Source: Candidatus Hecatella orcuttiae
GTDB taxonomy: Archaea; Thermoproteota; Bathyarchaeia; Hecatellales; Hecatellaceae
DNA: 64,000 nt
Assembly: GCA_002011035.2 (NCBI GenBank)
Contig: MTLY02000001.1
Coordinates: forward strand, 375,342-439,341
Direction: 5' to 3'
In this document: positions 17,318-25,310 of the stretch, one piece after another
Layout: each line of letters opens with the position of its first letter
How positions within the stretch are numbered: the first letter of the stretch is position 1
Position numbers and translations under genes: made by a program
The notes under the pieces: generated by a model
What the model saw: only the letters and a program-made list of their open reading frames with translations
What the model was told of the DNA's origin: nothing
Databases searched by the model: none

Positions 17318-17755
17318 CTAGATCACCATGCTGGAAAGACTGGCTATTCGAGGCCACCTTTCAGCTGCCTCTTTGGCAACAGGCCCCCGGATCTCTGTTC
17401 CCTTCAACTCTCCTTCAGGAGTCATGACCACGGCGGCGTTGTCCTCAAACTGAACCACCAACCCGTCGCTGCGACGGAAAGGCATCCGCTGCCTTATGAC
17501 CACCGCGGGGAAAATCTGCTTCCTCATTTCAGGCGACCCTTTTCTGACTGAGACGTAGATCATGTCACCTACTTTGGCAGAGGGAGACCTTCGAAGTCTG
17601 CCCTTGTATCCTACTACTTGGACTATTCTCAACTCCTTAGCCCCTGTGTTGTCGGCGCATCGGATGATAGCCCCGGTGGGTAGTCCGCGGGAGATTCTAG
17701 GACGATACTCTATGACTCCTCTGGCGCTTACAGCCCTTGTCCTAGGAACCGGCAT
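17318..17755 (-). CDS. rpl14: 50S ribosomal protein uL14
   Basis: 145 residues: [19 protein letters not shown] is the uL14 signature, followed by [20 protein letters not shown] and [20 protein letters not shown]. Its first base overlaps the last base of the uS17 stop codon. Archaeal members have the short N-terminal extension seen here. Confidence 0.97.
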   Translation of the reverse strand: MPVPRTRAVSARGVIEYRPRISRGLPTGAIIRCADNTGAKELRIVQVVGYKGRLRRSPSAKVGDMIYVSVRKGSPEMRKQIFPAVVIRQRMPFRRSDGLVVQFEDNAAVVMTPEGELKGTEIRGPVAKEAAERWPRIASLSSMVI

Positions 17756-18087
17756 TACCCTTCAGCCTCCGACCTTTTCTCCACCACCACAAAGGAAACA
17801 GTCTTACTCAAAGAGCGGCATTCAGCGATCTTCACCAAGTCTCCCGCCTTGGCTAAGATGCAGGGCGGATTGTGAGCGGGTATCTTACTTCGCCTCCTTT
17901 CAAACCTCATATATTTTGGAACATAGTGAGAATAATCCCGCTGGATCACCACGGTTTTGTTCATCTTAGAGCTTACTACCCTTCCTTCCAAAATCCTCTG
18001 TCTCACGGAAAGCGTCCCATGGAAGGGGCAGTTGCGGTCGTCGCATTTTTGCTTTGGAGCCTTAACAGGAAGCCCTATGTTTCTCAT
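17755..18087 (-). CDS. rps17: 30S ribosomal protein uS17
   Basis: 110 residues. The archaeal/eukaryotic N-terminal extension with [20 protein letters not shown] precedes the OB-fold ([20 protein letters not shown]). [19 protein letters not shown] closes it. It starts just after the Rpp29 gene, with coding regions one base apart. Confidence 0.97.
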   Translation of the reverse strand: MRNIGLPVKAPKQKCDDRNCPFHGTLSVRQRILEGRVVSSKMNKTVVIQRDYSHYVPKYMRFERRRSKIPAHNPPCILAKAGDLVKIAECRSLSKTVSFVVVEKRSEAEG

Positions 18088-18088
18088 C

Positions 18089-18376
18089 CTACCACCTTCC
18101 CGGAACTGCCTTCTTCACCCTGTCCTCAGGCCTCCCTACCAGCTGCCGGCCTTCCACTTCCACCTTTCTCCCGTCCGGTAGCTGAATTTGAAAGCGGGAA
18201 TTTTTTTTGGGAGCCTTCTTCAACTTGCCCTCCGAGTTTATGATCAGCATGTTCATGGTTTCGTCAACTATTCTCCCCGAGACGCCTGCAAGCGTTTTGC
18301 TTGAGCTTTCTACTATTTTCACTTCTAATCCTATCAGCTCATGTCTGGTTATGTTTTTGGGAGTTATAGGGGTCAC
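18089..18376 (-). CDS. rnp1: Ribonuclease P protein component 1 (Rpp29/POP4)
   Basis: 95 residues: [20 protein letters not shown] and [16 protein letters not shown] match the Sm-like fold of Rpp29. In archaea this is the RNase P subunit that pairs with Rpp21 and stabilises the specificity domain of the RNA. Its place between uL29 and uS17 is characteristic of archaeal operons. It overlaps the uL29 stop by 4 nt. Confidence 0.94.
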   Translation of the reverse strand: MTPITPKNITRHELIGLEVKIVESSSKTLAGVSGRIVDETMNMLIINSEGKLKKAPKKNSRFQIQLPDGRKVEVEGRQLVGRPEDRVKKAVPGRW

Positions 18377-18576
18377 CGAATTTCTTCCTCCCTCTGAACT
18401 GTGAGGATGCGGGCTATGGTTCTTCTCAGTTCTCTTACAGCGGAGGGGTTCTCCACCTTCCCACGGGCCTTGAGGGTGCTTCGAAGCTTCATCAACTCAA
18501 CCCTGAGCTCTGCAAGTTTTTTCTCCCTCTCAGCTTTGCTCATGCTTCTGATGTCCTTCATCCTCAGAATGGGCAT
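18373..18576 (-). CDS. rpl29: 50S ribosomal protein uL29
   Basis: 67 residues forming a two-helix hairpin: MKDIRSMSKAEREKKLAELR, then KVENPSAVRELRRTIARILT. The size is normal. Its first base overlaps the final base of the uS3 gene and its end overlaps Rpp29. The eIF1/SUI1 gene often found between these genes in Euryarchaeota is absent. Confidence 0.95.
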   Translation of the reverse strand: MPILRMKDIRSMSKAEREKKLAELRVELMKLRSTLKARGKVENPSAVRELRRTIARILTVQREEEIR

Positions 18577-19316
18577 CAGGCTTCACCCTCCTTCCTAGTT
18601 TCCTCAGCTTTGGGCTCTTTTTCCGTTTCCTCTCCGACTGTTTCTTCCTCTTTTGCCTCTTCCATTTTTTCAGCGGCGGCAGCGGCTTCCTCTGAAGGTG
18701 GAGCGGCAACAGTAGCTGGCGGGCTTTCTTTAATTTCTATCTGGTCTGGAGACTTGTAGTCAGGGGGGACGATGGTTACCTGAACTCCGAAGAGGCCTTG
18801 TTTGAGCAGTGTATACACCACAGCCCTAGGGATTTTCTTCAACACTGAGTCGCCTACTTTGGGGAGGTATCCGGCTTTAAACTTCTCATGCCTAGCCCTT
18901 TCGGTTGTAAGCTTCCCTCCGATGACGATTTCCGCCCCCAAGGCTCCGGCGTCCATGATGTTGGTGAGGGCCCAGTAGCAGGCTCTCCTGAAATGAACTC
19001 CTCTCTCCAACGCAGCAGCGATCTTGGAGGCCATGATGTGGGGGTTAAGCTCGGGGACGGGTACCTCCGCCACGGCTATTTGGGGGTTGGAGAGCCCAAA
19101 TTTTTCCTCCAGATTTCTAGCTAAGTTTTTGATGCTTTCTCCACCTCGGCCGATTACCAGTCCCGGCTTAACCACGTAGAGGGTGACTCTAGTGCCGAGG
19201 GGGGTTTTGGCTATCTCCACTCCTCCATAGCCGGCTCTAGCTAAGGCTTTGCGCAGGAACTCGTCTACGTCAACCCGCTTCTTGGACTCTGTTATTATCT
19301 GCTTTATCGCTGACAT
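18576..19316 (-). CDS. rps3: 30S ribosomal protein uS3
   Basis: 246 residues: an N-terminal KH domain with LVIGRGGESIKNLARNLEEK, the uS3 C-terminal domain (GYLPKVGDSVLKKIPRAVVY), and a ~50-residue Glu/Ala/Lys-rich tail that is longer and more acidic than in many archaea. It is the first gene of the operon here. The genes that normally precede it (uL3-uL4-uL23-uL2-uS19-uL22) are replaced by a divergent AcuC-like gene, so the S10-type cluster is split. Confidence 0.96.
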   Translation of the reverse strand: MSAIKQIITESKKRVDVDEFLRKALARAGYGGVEIAKTPLGTRVTLYVVKPGLVIGRGGESIKNLARNLEEKFGLSNPQIAVAEVPVPELNPHIMASKIAAALERGVHFRRACYWALTNIMDAGALGAEIVIGGKLTTERARHEKFKAGYLPKVGDSVLKKIPRAVVYTLLKQGLFGVQVTIVPPDYKSPDQIEIKESPPATVAAPPSEEAAAAAEKMEEAKEEETVGEETEKEPKAEETRKEGEA

Positions 19317-19450
19317 TGTTACACCTAGGGTGACCCCTTATCTCAGCCTCATCCAGTCCTGACGAATTGTTTATTAACGTGCTTTAAACAATAAGAACAG
19401 GAGAGCTTTAAGTTTTACTTTTAAACCTCCAAAAGCTGGGTAAAAGAAAA
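19317..19450. promoter_or_regulatory. Divergent promoter region between uS3 operon and AcuC-like gene
   Basis: A 134-nt AT-rich spacer between two divergent genes. For the minus strand, TTAATAAAC and GTTTAAAGC elements around 19370-19385 could serve the ribosomal operon, leaving a leader of about 40-60 nt with AGGTG before the uS3 ATG. For the plus strand, CTTTTAAAC around 19417-19425 lies about 27 nt before ATG 19451, suggesting a leaderless or short-leader message. Confidence 0.4.
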
Positions 19451-20527
19451 ATGGCAGAAAAACCCACCGCCGTGATATACAGCGGCCGTTTTCTCGACCA
19501 TAAGACAGGCGTCCACTGTGAAGCGCCCTCTAGGCTTAAAATAGCCATGGAAACCCTTCAAAACCCTGAGTTGAAGGCATCAGGCAAGTTTACCGTGATA
19601 GAGCCGCGGCTGGCTTCCAAGGAGGAAATAGCCCTAGTCCATAGCGTTGACTATATTGAAGAGGTGAGAAGCTTCTGCGCCCGGGGAGGCGGCTACTACG
19701 ACGGCGACACTCCTCTGTCTCCGGAAAGCTTCGAGGTTGCTTCCCTAGCCGTGGGAGGCCTCCTAGAGGCTTGTGAAAAAGTTTTTTCAGGAGACATATC
19801 CAACGCCTTCGCCCTCGTACGGCCGCCCGGCCACCATGCGGGGATCCACGGGCGGGCTTTAGGGGCTTTGACCAATGGGTTCTGCGTCTTCAACAACGTA
19901 GCTGCAGCTACAGCCTACGCGGCGAAGAAAGGATGGGCGAGGAGATCCCTAATCTTCGATTTTGACACTCACCACGGAAACGGAACTCAAGAGATCTTCA
20001 ACTCCGACGCTCAAGTTCTCTACCTCAGCCTTCACCAGAGGGGAATATATCCGGGAACAGGCTACGAGGATGAAATCGGAGTAGGTGCGGGGAGAGGGTT
20101 TAAAGTTAACGTGCCGCTGCCAGCCCGCTCTGATGACGAGGTATACCTTAAAGTCCTGGGGGAAATCGTGGAGCCTGTGGCGGAACAGTTCAAACCAGAA
20201 CTGATCCTACTCTCCGCAGGATACGACGCTCACCACTCAGACATCGTAGGGGGCATGTTCCTCTCCGCGGAAGGCTTCGCCAAAATGGTGGAAAGCATGG
20301 TGAAGTTGGCTCGAAAAAGTTGCGGTGGAAAGCTTCTAGCCTGTTTGGAGGGAGGATATTCCGCTCAAGCTCTTTCTCAGGGGATAGCCTCAAGCTTGGC
20401 GGCCATGGCCGGGATTTCCCTGAGCCTCCGAGACCACGCCCCTCGGTCGCCCTCCCACGTGCAGTCTGCAGCAGCTCAAGTCATTCGGAAGGTTAAGGAT
20501 AACCTAGGAAGCTACTGGAGTTTATAG
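19451..20527 (+). CDS. AcuC/histone-deacetylase-family deacetylase
   Basis: 358 residues with all catalytic landmarks of arginase-deacetylase-fold class I/II deacetylases: RPPGHHA (His-His charge relay), FDFDTHHGNGTQEIF (zinc-binding Asp and His), LSAGYDAHHSDIVGGM (second zinc Asp) and CLEGGYS (active-site Gly-Gly-Tyr). These enzymes remove acetyl groups from lysines or from small acylated amines; the substrate here is unknown. The gene diverges from the ribosomal operon and ends in TAG. Confidence 0.93.
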   Translation: MAEKPTAVIYSGRFLDHKTGVHCEAPSRLKIAMETLQNPELKASGKFTVIEPRLASKEEIALVHSVDYIEEVRSFCARGGGYYDGDTPLSPESFEVASLAVGGLLEACEKVFSGDISNAFALVRPPGHHAGIHGRALGALTNGFCVFNNVAAATAYAAKKGWARRSLIFDFDTHHGNGTQEIFNSDAQVLYLSLHQRGIYPGTGYEDEIGVGAGRGFKVNVPLPARSDDEVYLKVLGEIVEPVAEQFKPELILLSAGYDAHHSDIVGGMFLSAEGFAKMVESMVKLARKSCGGKLLACLEGGYSAQALSQGIASSLAAMAGISLSLRDHAPRSPSHVQSAAAQVIRKVKDNLGSYWSL

Positions 20528-20574
20528 TCTGCAGCAAGTTAACAGAAAGCCGGCTGTCTTCCCACCAGTTACAC

Positions 20575-21399
20575 TTACTCTAGGAGGGTGAGAAGTTCCT
20601 CCGGGTTCTTGACAACAAGGTCAGGGAGGATTCCCCAAGATAATTTTGGCCCAAGGCTTTCTCTGGTGAGGTAGATGGAGAAAATCTTAGAGATCTTAGC
20701 ACCCAGCACATCTGTTTCCAGTTTATCTCCCACCATGGCAGCGCCATCCGGCTTGGTTCCGTAGCGTTCCAGCACTTGCTCAAAAACCTCAGGATAGGGT
20801 TTTCCCACATATTTAGGAGGCGTTCCGGAGGCTACAGCTATGGCCTCGCAGAGAGCTTTCCCGCCGAGGAAGTAGCCCTCTTCACCTTCGAAGACCCCTC
20901 TGAAAACAGGGTTAGGCCCTGCGCAGACAAGTCTAGCGCCGGATTTCACCAACTTCATGGCATGGTTAAGCCGCTGGTAGGTTACCTTTCTATCCACAGC
21001 CACTACCACAGCGTCAGCCGGTCCCTCCTCCACCAATTCCAGCCCTGCCGCGCTGAGTTCTTCGACTAAGCCCTCTTCCCCTATGAGGAAGCATCGGGCT
21101 TGAGGTTTCCATGCCCTGAGATAGGAGGCGGTGGCTGAGGAAGCCGTAGTGATGTTATCTGAAGCCACCTTGAAGCCTTGTTGGCGGAGGATTTCAACTA
21201 TCCAGCGCCTAGATTTTCTTGAAACATTGGACAGGATGTGAAGCTTTTTGCCCATGGCCTCCAGCCTATCCAGAAGCTTTAAAGCACCAGCCACAGGTCT
21301 AGGGCGGTCCACACTGTCCATCAGCACGCCTTCCACGTCGAAGATGAAAAGGCTCTTAAGTTTGAGCTTGTTTTCCAAATTCTTCCCAGCCTCCCACAC
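20575..21399 (-). CDS. HAD-IIA (NagD-like) hydrolase with DxE motif
   Basis: 274 residues with a NagD-type C2 cap. Motif I is FIFDVEGVLMDS: the nucleophile Asp is present but the usual second Asp is Glu. Motif II is LHILSN and motif IV is MVGDKLETDVLGAK. The family dephosphorylates small sugar or nucleotide phosphates. An Asp-x-Glu motif I is also known in the enolase-phosphatase MtnC, so activity is likely retained. The start is GTG 21399; a TTG at 21378 behind GGGAGG is an alternative. It is convergent with the AcuC-like gene. Confidence 0.85.
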   Translation of the reverse strand: MWEAGKNLENKLKLKSLFIFDVEGVLMDSVDRPRPVAGALKLLDRLEAMGKKLHILSNVSRKSRRWIVEILRQQGFKVASDNITTASSATASYLRAWKPQARCFLIGEEGLVEELSAAGLELVEEGPADAVVVAVDRKVTYQRLNHAMKLVKSGARLVCAGPNPVFRGVFEGEEGYFLGGKALCEAIAVASGTPPKYVGKPYPEVFEQVLERYGTKPDGAAMVGDKLETDVLGAKISKIFSIYLTRESLGPKLSWGILPDLVVKNPEELLTLLE

Positions 21400-21493
21400 A
21401 GAACCCTAGAAGAAAAACATTTAAGCCTTTGCCGTGCCAATTTCATGGTTGCTTAAAATCCAGTGGAAGGAGCATTCCGTCAGAGAGCATGCT

Positions 21494-21590
21494 GGCCGCC
21501 GTAACGTAGCCGGGTAGCGTACAGACACTCGAATGTGGGTGGTGCAGGCCTGTGGAGCCTGGAGGCCGGGTTCAAATCCCGGCGGCGGCC
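21494..21590 (+). tRNA. tRNA-His (GTG) with a 23-nt intron at position 29/30
   Basis: Acceptor GCCGCCG (21495-21501) pairs with CGGCGGC (21583-21589). A genomically encoded G at -1 (21494) faces C73 (21590), the tRNA-His hallmark. The D-arm is ACGT/GCGT with loop AGCCGGGTA. The T-arm is CCGGG-TTCAAAT-CCCGG. The anticodon loop is CTGTGGA with GTG at 21552-21554. Between D-arm and anticodon stem are 23 extra nt (21525-21547). They fold as a canonical bulge-helix-bulge: GTAC (21519-21522) pairs GTGC (21542-21545), the bulges AG^A and AG^G hold the splice sites, and inner helix CACT/GGTG closes the intron. Splicing gives stem CAGGC/GCCTG. No CCA is encoded. Confidence 0.95.
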
Positions 21591-21679
21591 TTCCCTTAAA
21601 GCGTAGGCGAAGCTTGTTGAGGCCGGTGAAAACTTAAAGTTTAAGTGTTGAATCATAGTACATTTAGCGGCGGGAAACC

Positions 21680-22429
21680 ATGTTCAGGCTAGTTATCTCC
21701 GATTCTAGGGCTTGGAAGAATCTGATGGCGGCCATCTCTACGCTGGTGGAGGAAGCCAGCTTCGACGTTAAACCTGAGGGGTTGGCTTTGAGGGCTATGG
21801 ACCCCAGCCACGTGGCCATGGTGGACTTCGAGTACCCTAAAGAGTCCTTTCAGGAATACGAGTGCACGGAGCCTTCGAAGCTCTGTTTGGACATAGGTGA
21901 CATGTTGAAGTTAATGAGGAGAGTGGAAGCGGGGGAAACCTTGGAGCTCACCCTAGACCCTCAAACCAACCATCTGAACATGAAGCTAACAGGAAAGTAC
22001 AAGCGCCGGTTTTCGCTTCCCCTCCTCCAGCCCTCCGTCTCCGAGGTTCCGACCCCTAAGCTTACCTTCGACGCTCAGATTAAGATGGATGCAGACTGCC
22101 TAAACGACGCCATCACTGACATATCCAACGTCAGCGACCAAGTTAAAATCGAAGCCGATGAAGAAAAGCTGGTTCTCACCGGGCTGAGTGAAACTGGAAA
22201 CGTGGTGGTGGAGTTCGAAAGAGCGAACCAAGCTGTCTTGGATTTTCAAGTTAAGGGAGAGGCGAAAGCCCTCTACGGAGTAAGCTTTCTTCAAGACATG
22301 GTGAAGGCAGGGGCAGCCTCCTCAAAAGTAGTGTCTGTGGAGTTCTCCACGGATAAACCTGTCAAGATAGATTTCGAACTACCCCTTCAAGGAAAGCTAA
22401 CCTATTATCTGGCACCCCGGCTGGAATAA
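21680..22429 (+). CDS. pcn: DNA polymerase sliding clamp (PCNA)
   Basis: 249 residues with the two-fold PCNA pattern: an N-terminal RLVISDSRAWKNLMAAISTL, LRAMDPSHVAMVDFEYPKES, the inter-domain connector around 110-130, and a C-terminal DKPVKIDFELPLQGKLTYYL before APRLE. It forms a ring that tethers polymerase, ligase and FEN1 to DNA. It is immediately followed, with no spacer, by the primase large subunit, so replication genes are co-transcribed. Confidence 0.97.
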   Translation: MFRLVISDSRAWKNLMAAISTLVEEASFDVKPEGLALRAMDPSHVAMVDFEYPKESFQEYECTEPSKLCLDIGDMLKLMRRVEAGETLELTLDPQTNHLNMKLTGKYKRRFSLPLLQPSVSEVPTPKLTFDAQIKMDADCLNDAITDISNVSDQVKIEADEEKLVLTGLSETGNVVVEFERANQAVLDFQVKGEAKALYGVSFLQDMVKAGAASSKVVSVEFSTDKPVKIDFELPLQGKLTYYLAPRLE

Positions 22430-23515
22430 ATGGAAACCGCTTTCCCTCAAAGCAGCGAAACGGAGGAAAGCTGTCCCTTAACAAAACTTGACCACGCCAA
22501 ATATCCCTTCACGAGGGAAGCTGCAGAATACGTAGGTAGACTTGGGTTCAGTTTGGAGGAAGTATCCAGCCCTGACTATAACACGGTGATCAGGAAAGCG
22601 GCTGAAAGGATCCTGAGGTCTGCCAAAAGCGTAAGAGGCCTCCCCTACGAAGTTTCCCCGCACTGGGATGACGAGCTCTTATCTTTTCCTCTATCTTTGA
22701 TCATGATTAAAGAAGTCGGCGACGCCTACTTTCAGCAAAGATTTACCTTGCAAGAGGCGAAACTGGCTTCCGCCCGCCTGAGAGAAGAGGAGCTGAAAAA
22801 AGTCCTCTGGATTGCTAGGAAAACTTTCAAATGGAAAATATCCGAAGTCAGGGAACCAAGCTCCGTCCCCTATTTTAAGCTACATTTCGTCAACTACCTG
22901 AAAAACGCCATCAGATTCAGGGGAGAGGACAAATGGAAATTAACCAACAGAAAAATGGAATACGGCGAGATTTACCTAAACAAAGCCGAGGTCGTCCGGC
23001 TGCTGGAGGAGGAGATAAGATCCCACATTCAAGAAAGAATAGAGAAAACCCCTCGCCCAGAGTTGCCTCCATCCCTGAAAGAGGCAGTAGGTAAACTGGA
23101 AGATGAACTTAAAAGCCTGAAGAAGACTCTCCCCTCGGAAGAGGTCCTAGGAGCCACAGACAGTAGGGCTTTCCCTCCTTGTATGGCTGAGCTTTACACA
23201 GCCGTTTTGGGGGGAAAGAACGTGCCTCACGCAGGGAGGTTTACTTTAACGGCGTTTCTTCTCAGCACAGGCATGGAAGCTCAGGAAGTGGCTAGGCTTT
23301 ACACCGCAGTCACAGACTTTGATGAAAGACTGACCCAATATCAGGTAGAGCATATAGCTGGACTGACGGGGGGAAGGACCAAGTATAAGCCTCTCAACTG
23401 CGCCAACATGCAAACCCACCGGCTGTGCGTGAACAAGGATGAAATATGCTCCCGGATCAAAAACCCCCTCCAATATTATAGAATAAAACTTAAACGCCTT
23501 CGGCTTTCTCGGTGA
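22430..23515 (+). CDS. priL: DNA primase large subunit PriL
   Basis: 361 residues. The N-terminal helical domain contains YPFTREAAEYVGRLGFSLEE. The C-terminal domain has the four cysteines of the 4Fe-4S cluster (FPPC at ~250; LNC, RLC and EIC at ~325-345) within the family segment GGRTKYKPLNCANMQTHRLC. PriL stimulates and regulates PriS. The ATG follows the PCNA stop with no gap. PriS is encoded 1.8 kb downstream, separated by argH. Confidence 0.94.
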   Translation: METAFPQSSETEESCPLTKLDHAKYPFTREAAEYVGRLGFSLEEVSSPDYNTVIRKAAERILRSAKSVRGLPYEVSPHWDDELLSFPLSLIMIKEVGDAYFQQRFTLQEAKLASARLREEELKKVLWIARKTFKWKISEVREPSSVPYFKLHFVNYLKNAIRFRGEDKWKLTNRKMEYGEIYLNKAEVVRLLEEEIRSHIQERIEKTPRPELPPSLKEAVGKLEDELKSLKKTLPSEEVLGATDSRAFPPCMAELYTAVLGGKNVPHAGRFTLTAFLLSTGMEAQEVARLYTAVTDFDERLTQYQVEHIAGLTGGRTKYKPLNCANMQTHRLCVNKDEICSRIKNPLQYYRIKLKRLRLSR

Positions 23516-23588
23516 AGCCTCAAAGACAGCTATTCAGCCCTTATTCTTTGCACTTCTAGGTTCAGTTTTCCATCTTTTCTATGAACGT

Positions 23589-23600
23589 TTTATATTTAAG
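23589..23600 (+). promoter_or_regulatory. TATA box for argH
   Basis: TTTATATTTAAG lies 14-25 nt before ATG 23614, the classic distance for an archaeal leaderless transcript. It falls inside the longer frame starting at ATG 23581, which therefore looks like a false start. Confidence 0.6.
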
Positions 23601-23613
23601 AAAATCCTTCAAG

Positions 23614-25131
23614 ATGGGTAGTGTATCAGGTTTGGACACAGGTATCTACAGGTCTAGACTGAATAAGCGCTTGGAAAAGAAAGCCGCCGGCTTCCTTTCC
23701 TCCATCGACGTGGATGAAGAAATCTTTGAAGAAGACATCGACGGCACTCAAGCCCACAACATCATGCTCTACGAGCAAGGCATCATCAAAAAGGAGGACC
23801 TGAAAAAGATCCTAGCCGCTTTGGAGAACATTCGAAACTTAAAAAGAGCGGGAAAACTCAAACTGGACATGAACTACGAGGATGTTCACGAATTCTTGGA
23901 GGCCCAAGTTCTCAGAGAGCTAGGCTACGAAGTGGGAGGAAAGCTTCACACCGGCAGGTCGAGGAACGACCAGGTAGCTTTGGACGTTCGGATGAAACTG
24001 CGGTCTAAACTAAACAGCCTGTCTTCAGCCCTCCTCAGCCTAGTTAGGGAGCTGCAAATCTGCGCCAAGGCTAACCTCGACACCTTGATGGTCCTCTACA
24101 CGCATACTCAACATGCTCAGATAGGGCTTTTTTCCCATTATCTTCTAGCTTATGGAGATGTTCTGCTCCGAGACTTCGAAAGGATTGAAGACTGCTATCG
24201 GAGGGTAAACTTAAGCCCCTTGGGCGCTTCAGCCATCGGAGGGTCCACCTTCAACCTCAACAGGCTTAGGACAGCTGAGCTTCTCGGCTTCGACGGCATC
24301 GTGGAAAACTCCATCGACGCTGTGAGCTCTAGGGACTTCGCCCAAGAAGCTGCGGGAGCGGTAGCTCTCTTGATGGTTAATTTGAGCAGAATCGCTGAAG
24401 ACTTTGTCATCTGGTCCAGCAGCGAATTTAACTATCTGGAACTGCATGACGCCTACGCATCCCCTTCCAGCGTTATGCCTCACAAGAAAAACCCTTGCAG
24501 CCTAGAGCTGATAAAAGCCAAGGCCGGCTTAACCCTGGGCACTTTGACCAACATGCTGGCAACAGTAAAGGGAGTACCCACCGGCTACAGCCGAGACCTT
24601 CAAGAAACCAAGGCTCCCCTTTGGCTTTGCCTAAGAGAGGCTGAATCCGCTCTAGAAGTTTTAACCGGCATTGTCCGCAGTCTCAAAGTGAATAGAAAGC
24701 GAATGCGGGAAGTGGCGATGGAAAGCCATGCTTCAGCCGTGAACTTGGCTGAGGGTCTCGTTAAGGAAACAGGCTTATCCTTCAGGCAAGCGCACATGCT
24801 GGTTGGCAGGCTGGTGAAGGAAACGGTGAACAAAGGACTTAAGTTGACTGACCTAAATCCTAAGGCTTTAGCGAAGCTGTCGAAGGAAATTCTGGGGAAA
24901 AAGATAGAAATTTCTGAAAACCTTTTCACGAAACTTGTCAACCCGAAGCTTTTCCCCAAACGCCTTTCCACCTTGGGGAGTTCGAACCCAGAAGAAATTA
25001 AAAGAATGCTCAAATCTCAAGAAGCAAAGCTTGTCGAGCTTAAAAAAAGGTTGATGCTCCGTCTGAAAAAAATTGAAAAAGCTGAGGAAAGGCTGAGGAA
25101 AACAGTTAAGGCCTACCTAGCCGCGGATTAA
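23614..25131 (+). CDS. argH: Argininosuccinate lyase
   Basis: About 505 residues of the fumarase/aspartase superfamily. GKLHTGRSRNDQVALDVR and the flexible-loop signature SSVMPHKKNP are diagnostic of ArgH, with THTQHAQ supplying the catalytic His region. It splits argininosuccinate into arginine and fumarate. I prefer ATG 23614 (GSVSGLDTGIYRSRL) over ATG 23581 because a TATA box at 23589-23600 places transcription start at or just before 23614. No argG is seen nearby; the neighbours are primase genes. Confidence 0.95.
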   Translation: MGSVSGLDTGIYRSRLNKRLEKKAAGFLSSIDVDEEIFEEDIDGTQAHNIMLYEQGIIKKEDLKKILAALENIRNLKRAGKLKLDMNYEDVHEFLEAQVLRELGYEVGGKLHTGRSRNDQVALDVRMKLRSKLNSLSSALLSLVRELQICAKANLDTLMVLYTHTQHAQIGLFSHYLLAYGDVLLRDFERIEDCYRRVNLSPLGASAIGGSTFNLNRLRTAELLGFDGIVENSIDAVSSRDFAQEAAGAVALLMVNLSRIAEDFVIWSSSEFNYLELHDAYASPSSVMPHKKNPCSLELIKAKAGLTLGTLTNMLATVKGVPTGYSRDLQETKAPLWLCLREAESALEVLTGIVRSLKVNRKRMREVAMESHASAVNLAEGLVKETGLSFRQAHMLVGRLVKETVNKGLKLTDLNPKALAKLSKEILGKKIEISENLFTKLVNPKLFPKRLSTLGSSNPEEIKRMLKSQEAKLVELKKRLMLRLKKIEKAEERLRKTVKAYLAAD

Positions 25132-25310
25132 GTTACGGTGTTGGTGGGTGACTTTTTCCCTCTCATCAGCCGCTAGGAAACTTTAAGTCTGACTGCGCAC
25201 CCATCCCATCGAGATGAGTTAAGACGGAAAGCCGAACCATAAGTTTCCTCCGGGAAAAATTTAGAGAATATTATTCGAAAAACTCCGATAAAATCAAGCC
25301 TCCCAAGGCT

